DNA of 41,525 nt. Source: Paraglomus occultum. Its lineage: Eukaryota > Glomeromycota > Glomeromycetes > Paraglomerales > Paraglomeraceae. Under the pieces are notes generated by a model. That model had not been told where the DNA came from. It worked only from the letters and a program-made list of their open reading frames with translations, and made no database searches. The translations under genes were made by a program, and so were the position numbers. This document shows positions 32,243-41,525 of this stretch, one piece after another; position 1 is the stretch's first letter, and every line of letters begins with the position of its first letter. The DNA is taken from positions 1-41,525 of the forward strand of contig CAJVPJ010000134.1 of NCBI GenBank assembly GCA_910592205.1, given 5' to 3'.

Positions 32243-34138
32243 ATGTCAAGTCCCAAAACTTCAGCGCAAGTAGCTCCAAGTGATATACGCAACTTCACAT
32301 TAAGAGAAAAAGACTCATACACAAAGAGCACGTCCATGCCACTCTTTAACACAATAAAATTGCAGGGACATCAATCTGCTCTATTGAATGGACCCAAGCG
32401 CTGGCATCCAGCACAGCAAAAAGCGAAGAAGGCTCTCAAAAATGATAATTATATACAAGCTATAACGCATTTAACGCACGTGTTAGAAATATATCCCAAC
32501 AGTTATTCGGCGAAATGTGATAGAGCAGAAGCTTACATGAATATCAACGAATTAGATAAAGCAAAGGAAGATCTCACTGCTGCTATAGCACATAGCCCAA
32601 AGAAATCACTGGCGTGGAGTAAACGAGGAGAATTATTCTATCGACGGGCAAGATATGATGAGGCATTAGTTGATTTAGCAAAAGCACTAAAATTAGAATC
32701 AAAAAACGTCTATGCTCTATGTACTAGAGCAAATGTGTATCATAAATTAGGGAATCAAAAGAAAGCATTGACAGATCTCAACTCGGTATTACAATGCGAA
32801 CCGAACAATGTAGTAGCCTTACGTTTAAGAGGAGAATCACATCGTCTCCTCAAAAAGTACAATGAAGCACTCCAAGATCTAACTAGGGCATTAGAAATAG
32901 AACCAGACAACGCTCAAGCATTAACCAGCAGGGGTGATGTCTATTGCAATATGGACAAGTATGTCGAAGCAGTGTCAGATTTTGATAGAGCACTCGAAGT
33001 TAAGCCGGATTGCGCACAAGCGTTGATGAAGAGAGGAGATGCATATAGAAGGTTACAACGATATGAAGATGCACTGCGCGACTTGAATAGATCACTAATA
33101 CTTGAACCGAATAACGCATTTACATTAAAGAACAGGGGAGATGTTTTCAGAATTTATAACAGATACGAGGAAGCATTGGCTGATCTCAATGCTGCAGCTG
33201 AGATCGATTCCGATGATCCATTCGTCCTCAGTGCTCGTGGAGACATATATCGTACATTGGGGAAGTATAAAGAAGCATTAACCGATTTAAACAAGTCAAT
33301 AGATGCAGGGAGTAACGATGCTGCAACCTTAATTAGTCGTGCGATTGTATTTCAAAAGACAAACAGATATGAAGAGGCCTTGTCTGATTTAAATAGTGCT
33401 CTGGAAATGCAGCCAAATGATCCGCATACCTTGTCCATTCGAGCCGATGTATATTTTAATTTGGGTCAGTATTATGAAGGCTTGGTCGACGCTGATGAAG
33501 CGTTAGAAAGTAAGCCAGATGACGTTTGGATATTGACAATTAGAGGAAGAATCTATCTTGCTCTCAATCGCAAAGAGGAGGCATTGCTGGATATCAACAA
33601 AGCTCTTCGACTTGAACCGGACAATTCATTGACACTGTGTTTCAGAGGAGAAATATATCATGCATTATATCGATTTGATGATGCAATAAACGATCTCAAC
33701 AGATCGTTGAAACTTCATTCCGATCAATGGATATCGTTAATAGGACGTGGGGCTGTCTATCGGTCAATGAAGTCGTTCAGTCAAGCGCTTGATGATCTAA
33801 ATCTAGCGCTTTCGTATACTCCAACCACTAGAGCTGAAGAGCGATACATAACAAAGGCGCTTCGAAATAGAGGGGCTGTATATAGGGAACTTGGTCTATT
33901 AAATGAGGCATTGAACGATTTGGATACGGCAATTGAACGCGAACCCGAGAATCTATTTGCATTGTGTGAGAGGGGAGTTTTGTATAGATTGGCGGAAAAA
34001 TATGATGATGCTTTGTGTGATCTAGATCATGTGCTACAACTTGATCCATATAATCCATTTGCGTTGAATGAGAGGGAAGAAGTTATTAAAACAAAACTAA
34101 CCAAAACTCTCCGGAGACCTTCACTATCACCGAGGTAA
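32243..34138 (+). CDS. tetratricopeptide-repeat protein, about 16 TPRs, intronless
   Basis: A single exon of 631 residues. After a 50-residue serine/threonine-rich head, residues from about 54 to 620 are back-to-back 34-residue TPRs. Each has the pattern A-L-x-x-RG-x-x-Y … Y-x-E-A-L-x-D-L-x-x-A-L-x-x-x-P-D (for example ALTSRGDVYCNMDKYVEAVS, ALMKRGDAYRRLQRYEDALR). The repeats differ enough that this is not recent slippage. One longer unit near residue 530 has an insert (PTTRAEERYITKAL). TPR arrays bind partner peptides; the partner cannot be told. No catalytic, kinase or membrane part is attached. Lack of introns contrasts with most neighbours and may reflect membership of an expanded TPR family or a retrocopy. 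Confidence 0.9.
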   Translation: MSSPKTSAQVAPSDIRNFTLREKDSYTKSTSMPLFNTIKLQGHQSALLNGPKRWHPAQQKAKKALKNDNYIQAITHLTHVLEIYPNSYSAKCDRAEAYMNINELDKAKEDLTAAIAHSPKKSLAWSKRGELFYRRARYDEALVDLAKALKLESKNVYALCTRANVYHKLGNQKKALTDLNSVLQCEPNNVVALRLRGESHRLLKKYNEALQDLTRALEIEPDNAQALTSRGDVYCNMDKYVEAVSDFDRALEVKPDCAQALMKRGDAYRRLQRYEDALRDLNRSLILEPNNAFTLKNRGDVFRIYNRYEEALADLNAAAEIDSDDPFVLSARGDIYRTLGKYKEALTDLNKSIDAGSNDAATLISRAIVFQKTNRYEEALSDLNSALEMQPNDPHTLSIRADVYFNLGQYYEGLVDADEALESKPDDVWILTIRGRIYLALNRKEEALLDINKALRLEPDNSLTLCFRGEIYHALYRFDDAINDLNRSLKLHSDQWISLIGRGAVYRSMKSFSQALDDLNLALSYTPTTRAEERYITKALRNRGAVYRELGLLNEALNDLDTAIEREPENLFALCERGVLYRLAEKYDDALCDLDHVLQLDPYNPFALNEREEVIKTKLTKTLRRPSLSPR

Positions 34139-35257
34139 TCTGCCGTTACGTTATTTAGATTTGAGTAATGGTTATTTGATCTTTGGAGTAAAATTTCCAA
34201 AAACCAAAAAATTTACTATTTGTAGTTAGTCAGTTGATTAGTCATTTTTAATTGTAGAATATGACGTATTTATTATCAGTATGAAGTGGACTTGAAGATG
34301 TATATACACGGATGAGTAAATTGTATACAATACATGTTCATTGGTTCGTTCCGTTTATTGTCGTTAGTCAAAGTAAGGAGAGTAATGCCACAGATAGGAC
34401 TGTCACCGTATTTAGCTATTTGTCATCTGGGTAAAAATAACAAACATGCACAAGTCATTATATTGATATCGCAAAACATGCGATTTCAACATGTAGTGCA
34501 AGCTACCTGCATGCTCTTACCTTTGTCGGAAAAACCGTTATTGGTCACAAGAAGGACAATGACGACTAAACCATGTGACATTAATTGCATATTAATATTA
34601 ATATTAATATTAATGTGATTTTATAATCGCGTGTGTATTGTCTTGACTGTCACATTTAATTGTTTATACACCCAGTCTTTCAAACAAATTATGATCGCAA
34701 TAAACTAGTTTTGTGATTAGTTTGAATGCGTGATGGTTTATATCATTAATATTTAATTAAATACAAATAGAGTGAACCCTCTCTAAATGCAATGCTTCGG
34801 GCCATAGGATTTGCTTTACGACGAGTGAATACTTACTAGTCGAGAGCTCATTTAGAGAGGAAAATACTGTGTTTGCAGTTAGAGGGTTGCATTTGGAAGT
34901 TTCAGTATTAGTATAGCTTATTTGATTACAAGCTTTTATGTCAAAACGCCTCGCAAACGAAAATTTCTACTACACCAGCACCATTGAACATGGAAGAAAA
35001 AGTGAAAGACTTATAATCCTGCCTGAGCTGGTCATCAAGCAATATTAATTGTATGGATTCAAAAAAAAAGTCTATCAAATAGTAGGTTTTTTCACATTTA
35101 CTAGTTTATCAGTTTATGCACAATCAGAATAAATCTCTATCAGCAAATGAATCAAATTCACAGTCTCAGACGGTGAAACCATAACATGTTATTCATCCGC
35201 ATCTCTTCGCCGCGCCTTTTTATCCATTCATGTATCTATATACAATGTACAGCAAGA
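34139..35257. other. spacer with TIR-element scraps
   Basis: At 34770–34910, 'agtgaaccctctctaaatgc' and 'gttagagggttgcatttgg' are imperfect inverted partners and resemble Tigger/pogo ends; probably a decayed MITE. Around 34588–34615 is a short (attaat)n run. The 94-codon frame at 34334–34618 has no motif and ends in that repeat. No gene is seen. Confidence 0.4.
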
Positions 35258-36448
35258 TTAATACAGCTTCAAGTGCCCCGTTACTTGATCGATCAGTGCA
35301 CTCGGCCCTATGAAACGATCGATACAGTATTAGCATATTCAGAATGATGAGTTAAAATTATTATCAGTAGTTGAAGGAAATCCTTTTCGGTAAACGTCTT
35401 AAATTTAAATTTTTCTTTGTACATTTGGCAGTACTTCACAAACCTCCCCCCCCTTCCCCACTGTTGCGTAGTTAAACCCTCAAAACTCGTTCTTTAAGTT
35501 TTCCTTTCACATGAGAAAATCTTTCCAACTACCACCAACTCACCTGGCCCAATTCCTAACACTGTCATGGATCCAGAAGAAACCTGTGTGCGACCAGCAT
35601 CTTGGATTATTTCCGCACATAGATTCAAGCGGCATGCTGTTTTTTCTAATTCGAGACTAAGCAGTGAGAAAAAATTGGCAGACTATAAATATACAAGATA
35701 TATCCTTATATAATAGTAGTCATGTTGGGAAAAAGGAGATAATGCTTCCGTACAGTTCATCCTGACTATTTGCTCTCAATGTAATCTTTGGTTGGCCCGA
35801 ATACTCCCAAGCACGTAGAAGCTTCGATGATATAGAAGCAATAATGTATCAAGGCGTTGTTTTCTATAGCGAAGATAAAGCACAACGTTTCTCATAAATA
35901 CCTTTGGATTTGTTGCGGATAGCCGCTTGTAGCATGCCAATGTCGCATGAGAGCACTAATAGCAAGACATACGTGTACAACAGCAAACGATGAAATAATG
36001 AATGATAATGTCAAGGGCAGTATGCACGTATATTTCCATATTGTACGCACCTGGGCAGCAGCTTTCCCTTTCGTCATCCCGAGATCATTTCTCACAATTA
36101 GAACCTGAACAGGTAACGATTAATGTATGCGGACAACGTCACTTGTTAATCCCTTCCCAATTCTTCTCGACCCGTGCTCTCCCCTCTGATTTTAACCAAC
36201 CAGTTTAAAGTCGTCATATTTGTCGGCATTCAACATCCTTGATACCGGTGTATCTTCGAAGACTTTTTCACCCACATTTGATTCATCTTTTTTGCTAACC
36301 TGAAGTTGTATAGTCTTAACAAGTGCGATGCTAGAATTCAACGTAATCATATGACACTTACTTTTTTCGAAGACTCGATGTAGCGTCCTAATTTATAGCC
36401 TACATAGAGCGTCACGATCACAAGTGTTGTGATTGGAATCATTCGCAT
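35258..36448 (-). CDS. peptidyl-tRNA hydrolase 2 (PTH2/Bit1-type)
   Basis: Seven exons on the minus strand (36362–36448, 36201–36299, 36051–36104, 35902–35955, 35754–35821, 35544–35656, 35258–35307) give 174 residues with consistent phases. The N-terminus MRMIPITTLVIVTLYVGYKL is a membrane segment, as in mitochondrial/ER-anchored PTH2 (Bit1) proteins. The catalytic domain starts FKLVLIVRNDLGM and TKGKAAAQCSHATLACYKR, containing the conserved Lys and His. It goes on with WEYSGQPKIT and DAGRTQVSSGSMTVLGIGPG and ends LIDQVTGHLKLY, all PTH2 signatures. The enzyme releases peptides from prematurely dropped peptidyl-tRNA. The first ATG lies 67 bp from the start of the divergent MED9 gene. Confidence 0.95.
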
Positions 36449-36515
36449 TAGTAAGTTTTATGATTTCTTTAAAGTTGTGTTACCGTGTGAGCTAAAGTGT
36501 TAAAGGTCACATGAC
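36449..36515. promoter_or_regulatory. 67-bp bidirectional start region, PTH2 / MED9
   Basis: Only 67 bp lie between the ATG of PTH2 (minus) and the ATG of MED9 (plus). Both promoters and leaders must overlap each other or reach into the neighbouring gene. The sequence includes 'ggtcacatgac', a near-palindromic E-box-like site, just before the MED9 start. Confidence 0.5.
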
Positions 36516-37243
36516 ATGGATGTGTTCTTAAAATTGGTGGACCACCTATGCTATGTTATCGCTATGGATAACATTTCTTTTCCGTTCTCTCTTCCTGATA
36601 TTAATAGCTCGCTCACATCTGCTTCAGATTCTCGGACAAATAGTCTTCCTGGACTGCCTGGAGAACTGTCTGAGTTGTTGACCGAAAATTTGGGCGCCCA
36701 AGTTGGGGAAATAGCAACGGATATTGTATTACGAACAGAGAAACCAAACGATGACGAACGCATATTCCAAAGAAGCGAGTTCACCTTTTTACCACAAATT
36801 GCGCAAATACTCGAATTGATTGAATCTAGTAATGATAAGCAGGAGATAAACAAACTGGTTTGTGTTTTTTTAGGCAATTAGGCTTTACGTTGCATTTTAT
36901 TATTTTCTACCCCCCAACAACATCCAACATTGTCCGATGAAATTGTAAACAAAGACGCTCAAGTTAAAAGAAAGCTTTCAGCGATGTCACCAAATATTAG
37001 AAGATCTTCCTGGCGCTGATTTATCGCGTGAGGCCCAAGATGAGCTCCTTGCTGAAGAAAAGGATATTCTTCAACAGAAAAAGTAACTTCTATTTCTTTG
37101 TCATTTGCATGTCGACCCACCGTCCTACTAAGATTATTTCTAATAATATCGTATTATTGATTCGGTCCTTGTAAAGCAGAAATGAGCGACAGAGATATTT
37201 GCAATTACCAATAATGTTAAAGAGCGATTCTAACTTCTCGTGA
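36516..37243 (+). CDS. MED9: Mediator complex subunit 9 (MED9/CSE2)
   Basis: Exons 36516–36857, 36955–37082 and 37180–37243 give 177 residues. The diagnostic part is FTFLPQIAQILELIESSNDK, then FQRCHQILEDLPGADLSREA and a charged helix running to the end (LLAEEKDILQQKK), the two-helix MED9/CSE2 pattern with the LPG motif between helices. The N-terminus is a poorly ordered serine-rich stretch, and a later ATG at 36564 could also serve as start. MED9 belongs to the middle module of Mediator, which links activators to RNA polymerase II. The next gene downstream (ADA3) is also a co-activator subunit. Confidence 0.82.
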
Positions 37244-37458
37244 CATTCATGGAGTTAAATTATTCGATTTCTAATCAAAAATTAAAATACATGAACACAA
37301 AACTGCCATAATTAGTTCAGTATGTGAAACTAGACGCTCATTGGTTTAACTCGGTGGCTTGGTGATAATTTTTCCTACTAAGTGACCCTCTCTACTTGTC
37401 ATCTGTTTATCTTTGACATACGCCACTTCCAATTGTATCACAGACCGCACTTTGTCTC

Positions 37459-39289
37459 ATGGACAAGAGATCTTCTGCTTTAACGGCCATAAAAGTTTCA
37501 ACATCTAAACGACGGATATACAAACTAAAGTGTCCGACTCGGCAATTACCAGCAATAAACGACCTAAGTATAGCAAAGAAGGAAATTCATAGTTATGTTG
37601 CAAGAGCGAGCGAACGGGAATCTGGCTATACTTTGCTTTCACAACAGTTAGATCCGCAGTTCGCTGGAGTAGGAAGGACGGGAAAGCACACAAAGGGTTT
37701 AAACAAAGCTAAAGATAAGAAGCTTTTAGGGTGAATGCTCTCGAATATGGTGTACTTCAAATGAGATACATAATATTCAAACATACGTTTGATAGTATGC
37801 GTCGCAAAATTCGTCAAGATTGGCCATTTACAGTTTATTTACTTGTAGGAATACTTCTCCGTTTCGAAAGAAAAAGCAGAGAGAAAAGAGAGAAGAAGAA
37901 GAAGATAGTGATTACTCTGAAAACGAGAAAAAACTACAAAGATCTTCTGCATCAAGACAAGGAACACCAAAACCCTTCCAGAGTATTTCCGTGAGTGCAT
38001 AGGACTTTAAATCTGTTATTGAGGATACCCACATTATATTAATCTATTATATTTACGTAATAAAAGGCAGCGAAGAATAACCCAACTTTTAAAAAACGTA
38101 AACGAAGTACGGATGTTACTAACGATGATTCACCCAAGCTTCGGCAGAAGGAACAGACACCAATAGAACAATTTTACAAATATTGCGAGAGTTATTGGCG
38201 GCCGTTTAAAGAAGAAGATAGAGCTTTCTTAGAGGCTAAGGTCTGTAATAGTATCTTCTATAGGATACTCTTGACAATAGATTAACTGTGTGTTGTTATT
38301 GATAATAGTCGGACTCCACTGAGCTGTATATAATACCACCGCTTGGTAGACATTACCGAGAAGTATGGACTGCATTATTGCCGCAGATTCCAAATGATAA
38401 TAGTGATACTCGAAATGAAATAAGGAATCGCGATGAACAGAATACTAGTGAACAATTATCCTCGCAAGGGCTAAACTGTAGGCAATTAGTACAGCGATTA
38501 ATGTCAACAATGGTATCAGACAAAGTGAATGTTGACCTCGAACATGTTATTTCATCAACCGAGAAAGAAACGAATGGACATTTATCGCCAGAAGAAAATG
38601 GCGACAATTTTGAGTGTTCAATTTCGGACAGTAGGCTTGAAGAAGAATTACGATATCTGGGCGTATTGAATAAAGATGAGAAGGTGAGAATTTTTATCTA
38701 CCAGTTTGTTTCAATTATTTGGACTTCAATCTGACACAGTGCAAGAATGCAAACTCCACAAATGACGCGTCTTTATTTCAGATTGATTGGGAAGCCCGAG
38801 AGGATGATGCAATCTGTGCGGAACTGCGAAAAACACAAGAAGATTGCTTGAAAGAAGACGCTCAGAACACATATCGAAGGCAAAAACTTATTAAAAGGTT
38901 TATAGCAGCAATGGCCTATCAACAATGTAGTGATTTCATGGAAGAACTCGATAATCAAGTTGAAGAATGTTTTGTTGCTCGATTTGTATGTGGTGGTTCT
39001 ATCTAATCGAAATGCGTTGATTTGTGTGTTACTTTAATATAACTAATATATGTGCGACTGGGCATGCTTTTTTTTATTTTAGGTCAAAGACAAAAAAATA
39101 AAAAAGAAAAGATTAGTTGTTACAACTGAAGACATAGCCCATAGTCTTGATCGACGGAAGAAATATAAAAAAGGTATTGAAGTATTATTTGATCCGAGCG
39201 TAGGATCAATACCCAAGGAACCTGTGTTTAATGATGAGGATATGGCGGAATTTGTCAAGAAGATGAAAGAGGAGCATCGAAGACTGTAA
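37459..39289 (+). CDS. ADA3: transcriptional adaptor ADA3/NGG1 (SAGA complex)
   Basis: Exons 37459–37730, 37849–37990, 38067–38240, 38309–38683, 38782–38985 and 39083–39289 give 457 residues in consistent phase. Start ATG 37459 opens a basic N-terminus; PAINDLSIAKKEIHSYVARA resembles the N-terminal ADA3 region. Middle exons are highly charged with nuclear-type basic runs (KKRKR). The C-terminal ADA3 domain is clear: LRYLGVLNKDEK, WEAREDDAICAELRKTQEDC, MAYQQCSDFMEELDNQVEEC and a basic KKIKKKRLV tail. ADA3 bridges the GCN5 acetyltransferase and ADA2 in SAGA/ADA. The start is 215 bp after MED9's stop, on the same strand. Confidence 0.88.
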
Positions 39290-39917
39290 ACAATATCAAG
39301 GTTTCTCTATTTTGTTCCGAATTGCTTTCTTTTTAATTATTCGATATTATCTATAGAATAATTGTCATGCTACTTCCAAAATATAATCATTTCTTTACTG
39401 TCATATTTCTATCTAATTAGTTTGAATGTCTTTGGTTTTCAAATTCTATAAGATAATTATTCAGTTGTATATGCTCATTTTATTTGCGATCAAGGACGAT
39501 TATTGTTAGTAGGCAAATCAGACATTATTGAAAAGCCCTAATGCTCAAATAAGGCAAATGATAAGTTCTATCTGCTGGGTTGTAGAACTTACAGACATAC
39601 ATTGAAAGTCAAAAATGGCAAATTAGTATAACTGCTATAACTGTATAGTATGAGAACAAAACTGCGTCATAGCATTTTGAATAAAGGTATGATGTAGATG
39701 ATCCAAAGTTGGATTGTTCTAGCACACTTTAACTAAAATTTCTAATTTTTCAACTCCAGAATAATAGCATGTCATACTTTTGGAAATCGCATTTGGCACA
39801 TGTTACAGAATATTGAATAGAATATATAGAGTGTACTGCAACAAAACCAGACAAAGCGAGCATGTGGGATACAATCATAAAGTTAAAACATTGAAAATTT
39901 CTTTCCTCACCTAATAT
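39290..39917. other. spacer, no gene seen
   Basis: AT-rich DNA between ADA3 and the nuclease relic; several AATAAA-like hexamers are present. Nothing else recognised. Confidence 0.4.
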
Positions 39918-40800
39918 TCACTTTTTTCGAGTGGAGCTGCAATGGACCAATTCTAGTTCTGTGACTGCGAAAGATATTGAGCAAGCTGTACCTTGTGTGT
40001 TCTGTTGAAAACACTGGAGCAGCTGCCTTCGATCTGATGACAAAATGGATGCGCTGGACAGGGCGATGTTGGCAGCGGCATAGCATCTCGCCCACATGTA
40101 ATGTAATTCTTCTTCCTTGCTGGGCATCACGGGTGAACACACTCGACAGCACTGTCTAAATGGATGATTTTTTCTTTTCCTAAAATGATCTAGCAGGCGC
40201 AAAGCAGAATGACTTTTGAGAGGCAAAATGGACACGCCTTGGAAGTATTATGCTCGTTTATGATGGCAACAGACCCGTGGATTTGATGCTGGGCCCAGAT
40301 CTTCTTCAAGCCTCGCTGTAAGTGTTCCTTGATCAGACCATTAATACTCTGATAATGGCCAATGCAATAGAGTTGATTTTGGTACTTTCCCAGGAATCCC
40401 AGCATGGGTGCAAGAATATTTCCATTCCATAGACATGATCTTGCTGTATATTCTTTTGGTCCAAAGCTCTCTCTCTCATCATCACTGATCCTCGTTTGCA
40501 TGCCGCCTTAAGAAAGTTGCCTGGTTGACAAGACCAGCAAAGATCTTGAAAAGCTTTGGAAGCATGTTGATGTCAAAGGCGTATGGTGTAGCATTTGCAC
40601 TATTGTCAGATCCATCCTCAATTGAAGCAAGAACTTGGAAGCGATGAATGTCAGCAAAGATAAAATCAAGGGTTTTGGGAACTGTGACAGAGGTGATAAC
40701 GATCCCTGGATCTGTTCCCGAACAACAACTAGTGTATGTGAAGATAGATGCTCAGTGATTGTTGGTAGTAGATTTAGCTTTATAATTGTCAAAGATTTCG
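39918..40800 (-). pseudogene. Fanzor/TnpB-type RNA-guided nuclease relic
   Basis: Reading the minus strand in several frames gives an ordered series of TnpB/Fanzor landmarks. GTDPGIVITSVTV (about 40682–40718) matches the RuvC-I strand with its catalytic Asp. INEHNTSKACPFCLSKVILL (about 40200–40260) and VECVHP-stop-CPARKK (about 40120–40145) are the two halves of the C-terminal zinc ribbon. GRDAM followed, one base out of frame, by AAANIALSSASIL (about 40040–40090) is the RuvC-III strand (RDxNAAxNI). It is broken by at least one in-frame stop and two or more frameshifts, and the N-terminal half is missing, so it is dead. No terminal repeats or guide-RNA end are identified. Confidence 0.65.
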
Positions 40801-41367
40801 CTAAAAGTAGCCCATATATAAACTAAAATTTTTTTACTAACACAATCGGCCATGGTGCAATAAGTAAATTTATTCACTACTTTGTATGAATATTGAGCGA
40901 AAAACAAAGGCTTACGTCAAAGATAAAGATTTCGGAATTTTACGTTAAAATTTCATTATAATGTAATTCAAAGAAACTAATTGCTCGAGTCATTAAGAAA
41001 AAGCAATCCTCATATTTCAAAATATGTAAATTTAAAATTTGACTCGATTTCATTGAATGATAGTCGATTGATATATAAAATTTGCTAAAGTTTAAGTTTT
41101 TGTAACTATATATTGTTATATACTCGCCAGAATCCAGTCATATTTCACAATTCGACGCGTCTCTTTGTTGCCAATAACTTTTATTAATACGTGTTTGTTA
41201 CTAACAAACGAGTTAAAAAGTTTTTATATAAAGGACTTGATGAGACGCATGATTATCCAACCCGAAATTTTGTACTACCTCATATTTGCGTTTAATATTA
41301 ATATGACTTCTAAAGAAGACGACTCACTTTTTCCCTTTCTACTGTCCCGTTTAAAGAGTCAATAAAC
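40801..41367. other. AT-rich spacer, no gene firmly seen
   Basis: The only frame of note (41165–41365, 66 codons) ends MTSKEDDSLFPFLLSRLKSQ just before the open frame at the window edge. It may be leader sequence of that element. Confidence 0.3.
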
Positions 41368-41525
41368 ATGTTTTCAACCAATACAACTTCTTCTAGTGCT
41401 GTTTCCTCTTCTTTATCTTACTCTGCTGCTCTTCAGCAACCCCCTCTCCCGTCTACTTCACTTATTAAAGTTATTCCCACGAGCGTTCCGTTAGTCAATC
41501 CCGACGGCTCGTTTACCATATTCTC
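41368..41525 (+). CDS. start of an unidentified protein, cut by the window end
   Basis: From ATG 41368 a frame stays open to the last base (52 complete codons). It is Ser/Thr/Pro-rich: MFSTNTTSSSAVSSSLSY, then LPSTSLIKVIPTSVPLVNPD. Base composition is clearly richer in G and C than the preceding AT-rich spacer, so it is probably coding. Its low-complexity N-terminus just after AT-rich DNA would suit the first ORF of a non-LTR retrotransposon or an ordinary gene; I cannot choose. Confidence 0.5.
   Translation, partial: MFSTNTTSSSAVSSSLSYSAALQQPPLPSTSLIKVIPTSVPLVNPDGSFTIF

Noticed and set aside
34334-34618. 94-codon frame after the TPR gene
   Set aside because: Ends in a simple (attaat)n repeat and shows no domain.
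36551-36877. 108-codon antisense frame over MED9 exon 1
   Set aside because: Exact shadow of the MED9 coding exon.
37731-37994. 87-codon plus frame overlapping ADA3 exon 2
   Set aside because: It is a different frame of the same lysine/glutamate-rich exon and crosses an intron boundary.

Overview
The window looks like nuclear DNA from an AT-rich filamentous fungus. Genes are split by short GT–AG introns of about 50–200 nt. A nuclear tRNA-Ser with a long variable arm is present, and fungal/eukaryotic housekeeping genes sit among dense small DNA transposons and decayed repeats. The AT-rich spacers, the long TPR protein and a repeat-family hypothetical protein make an arbuscular mycorrhizal fungus (Glomeromycotina) or a near Mucoromycota relative my best guess. 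That placement is inference. No bacterial, organellar or CRISPR features are seen. All gene models were spliced by hand and checked for reading phase.

Layout. 1–3.9 kb: repeat-rich DNA with an orphan exon, a LINE endonuclease scrap, a Tc1 relic and a 903-bp pogo-like element that still encodes a helix-turn-helix domain. 3.96–7.4 kb (+): VPS9-domain Rab5-type exchange factor with a predicted membrane tail. 7.66–7.74 kb (–): tRNA-Ser(AGA). 7.86–9.1 kb (+): O-methyltransferase with a mitochondrial-like presequence. 9.35–9.82 kb (–): PET100 (cytochrome oxidase assembly). 10.38–13.65 kb (+): gamma-tubulin complex component, GCP5-like. 14.04–15.0 kb (–): OSCP subunit of mitochondrial ATP synthase. 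15.68–17.83 kb (–): hypothetical protein with a possible PD-(D/E)XK-like core. 18.6–28.6 kb: about 10 kb of mostly non-coding repeat DNA, including an inverted pair of MITE copies, three further TIR elements and a Tc1 relic. It holds one clear gene, a secreted cysteine-rich repeat protein at 24.1–24.8 kb.

28.67–31.2 kb (+): biotin protein ligase. 32.2–34.1 kb (+): intronless protein of about 16 TPRs. 35.26–36.45 kb (–): peptidyl-tRNA hydrolase 2, divergent by only 67 bp from MED9 (36.5–37.2 kb, +), which is followed by ADA3 (37.46–39.3 kb, +). The right end holds a broken Fanzor/TnpB-type nuclease relic (39.9–40.8 kb, –) and the start of an open frame that runs off the window.

Functional themes: three genes point to mitochondria (PET100, OSCP, O-methyltransferase), and PTH2 may join them through its N-terminal membrane segment. 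Two adjacent genes serve RNA polymerase II co-activators (Mediator MED9 and SAGA/ADA subunit ADA3). There is no operon logic; the informative arrangements are the compact PTH2/MED9 divergent promoter and the convergent GCP5/OSCP pair. The most unusual content is the transposon layer: palindromic and nested MITEs, a MITE pair carrying the same 89-codon frame twice, and the Fanzor remnant.
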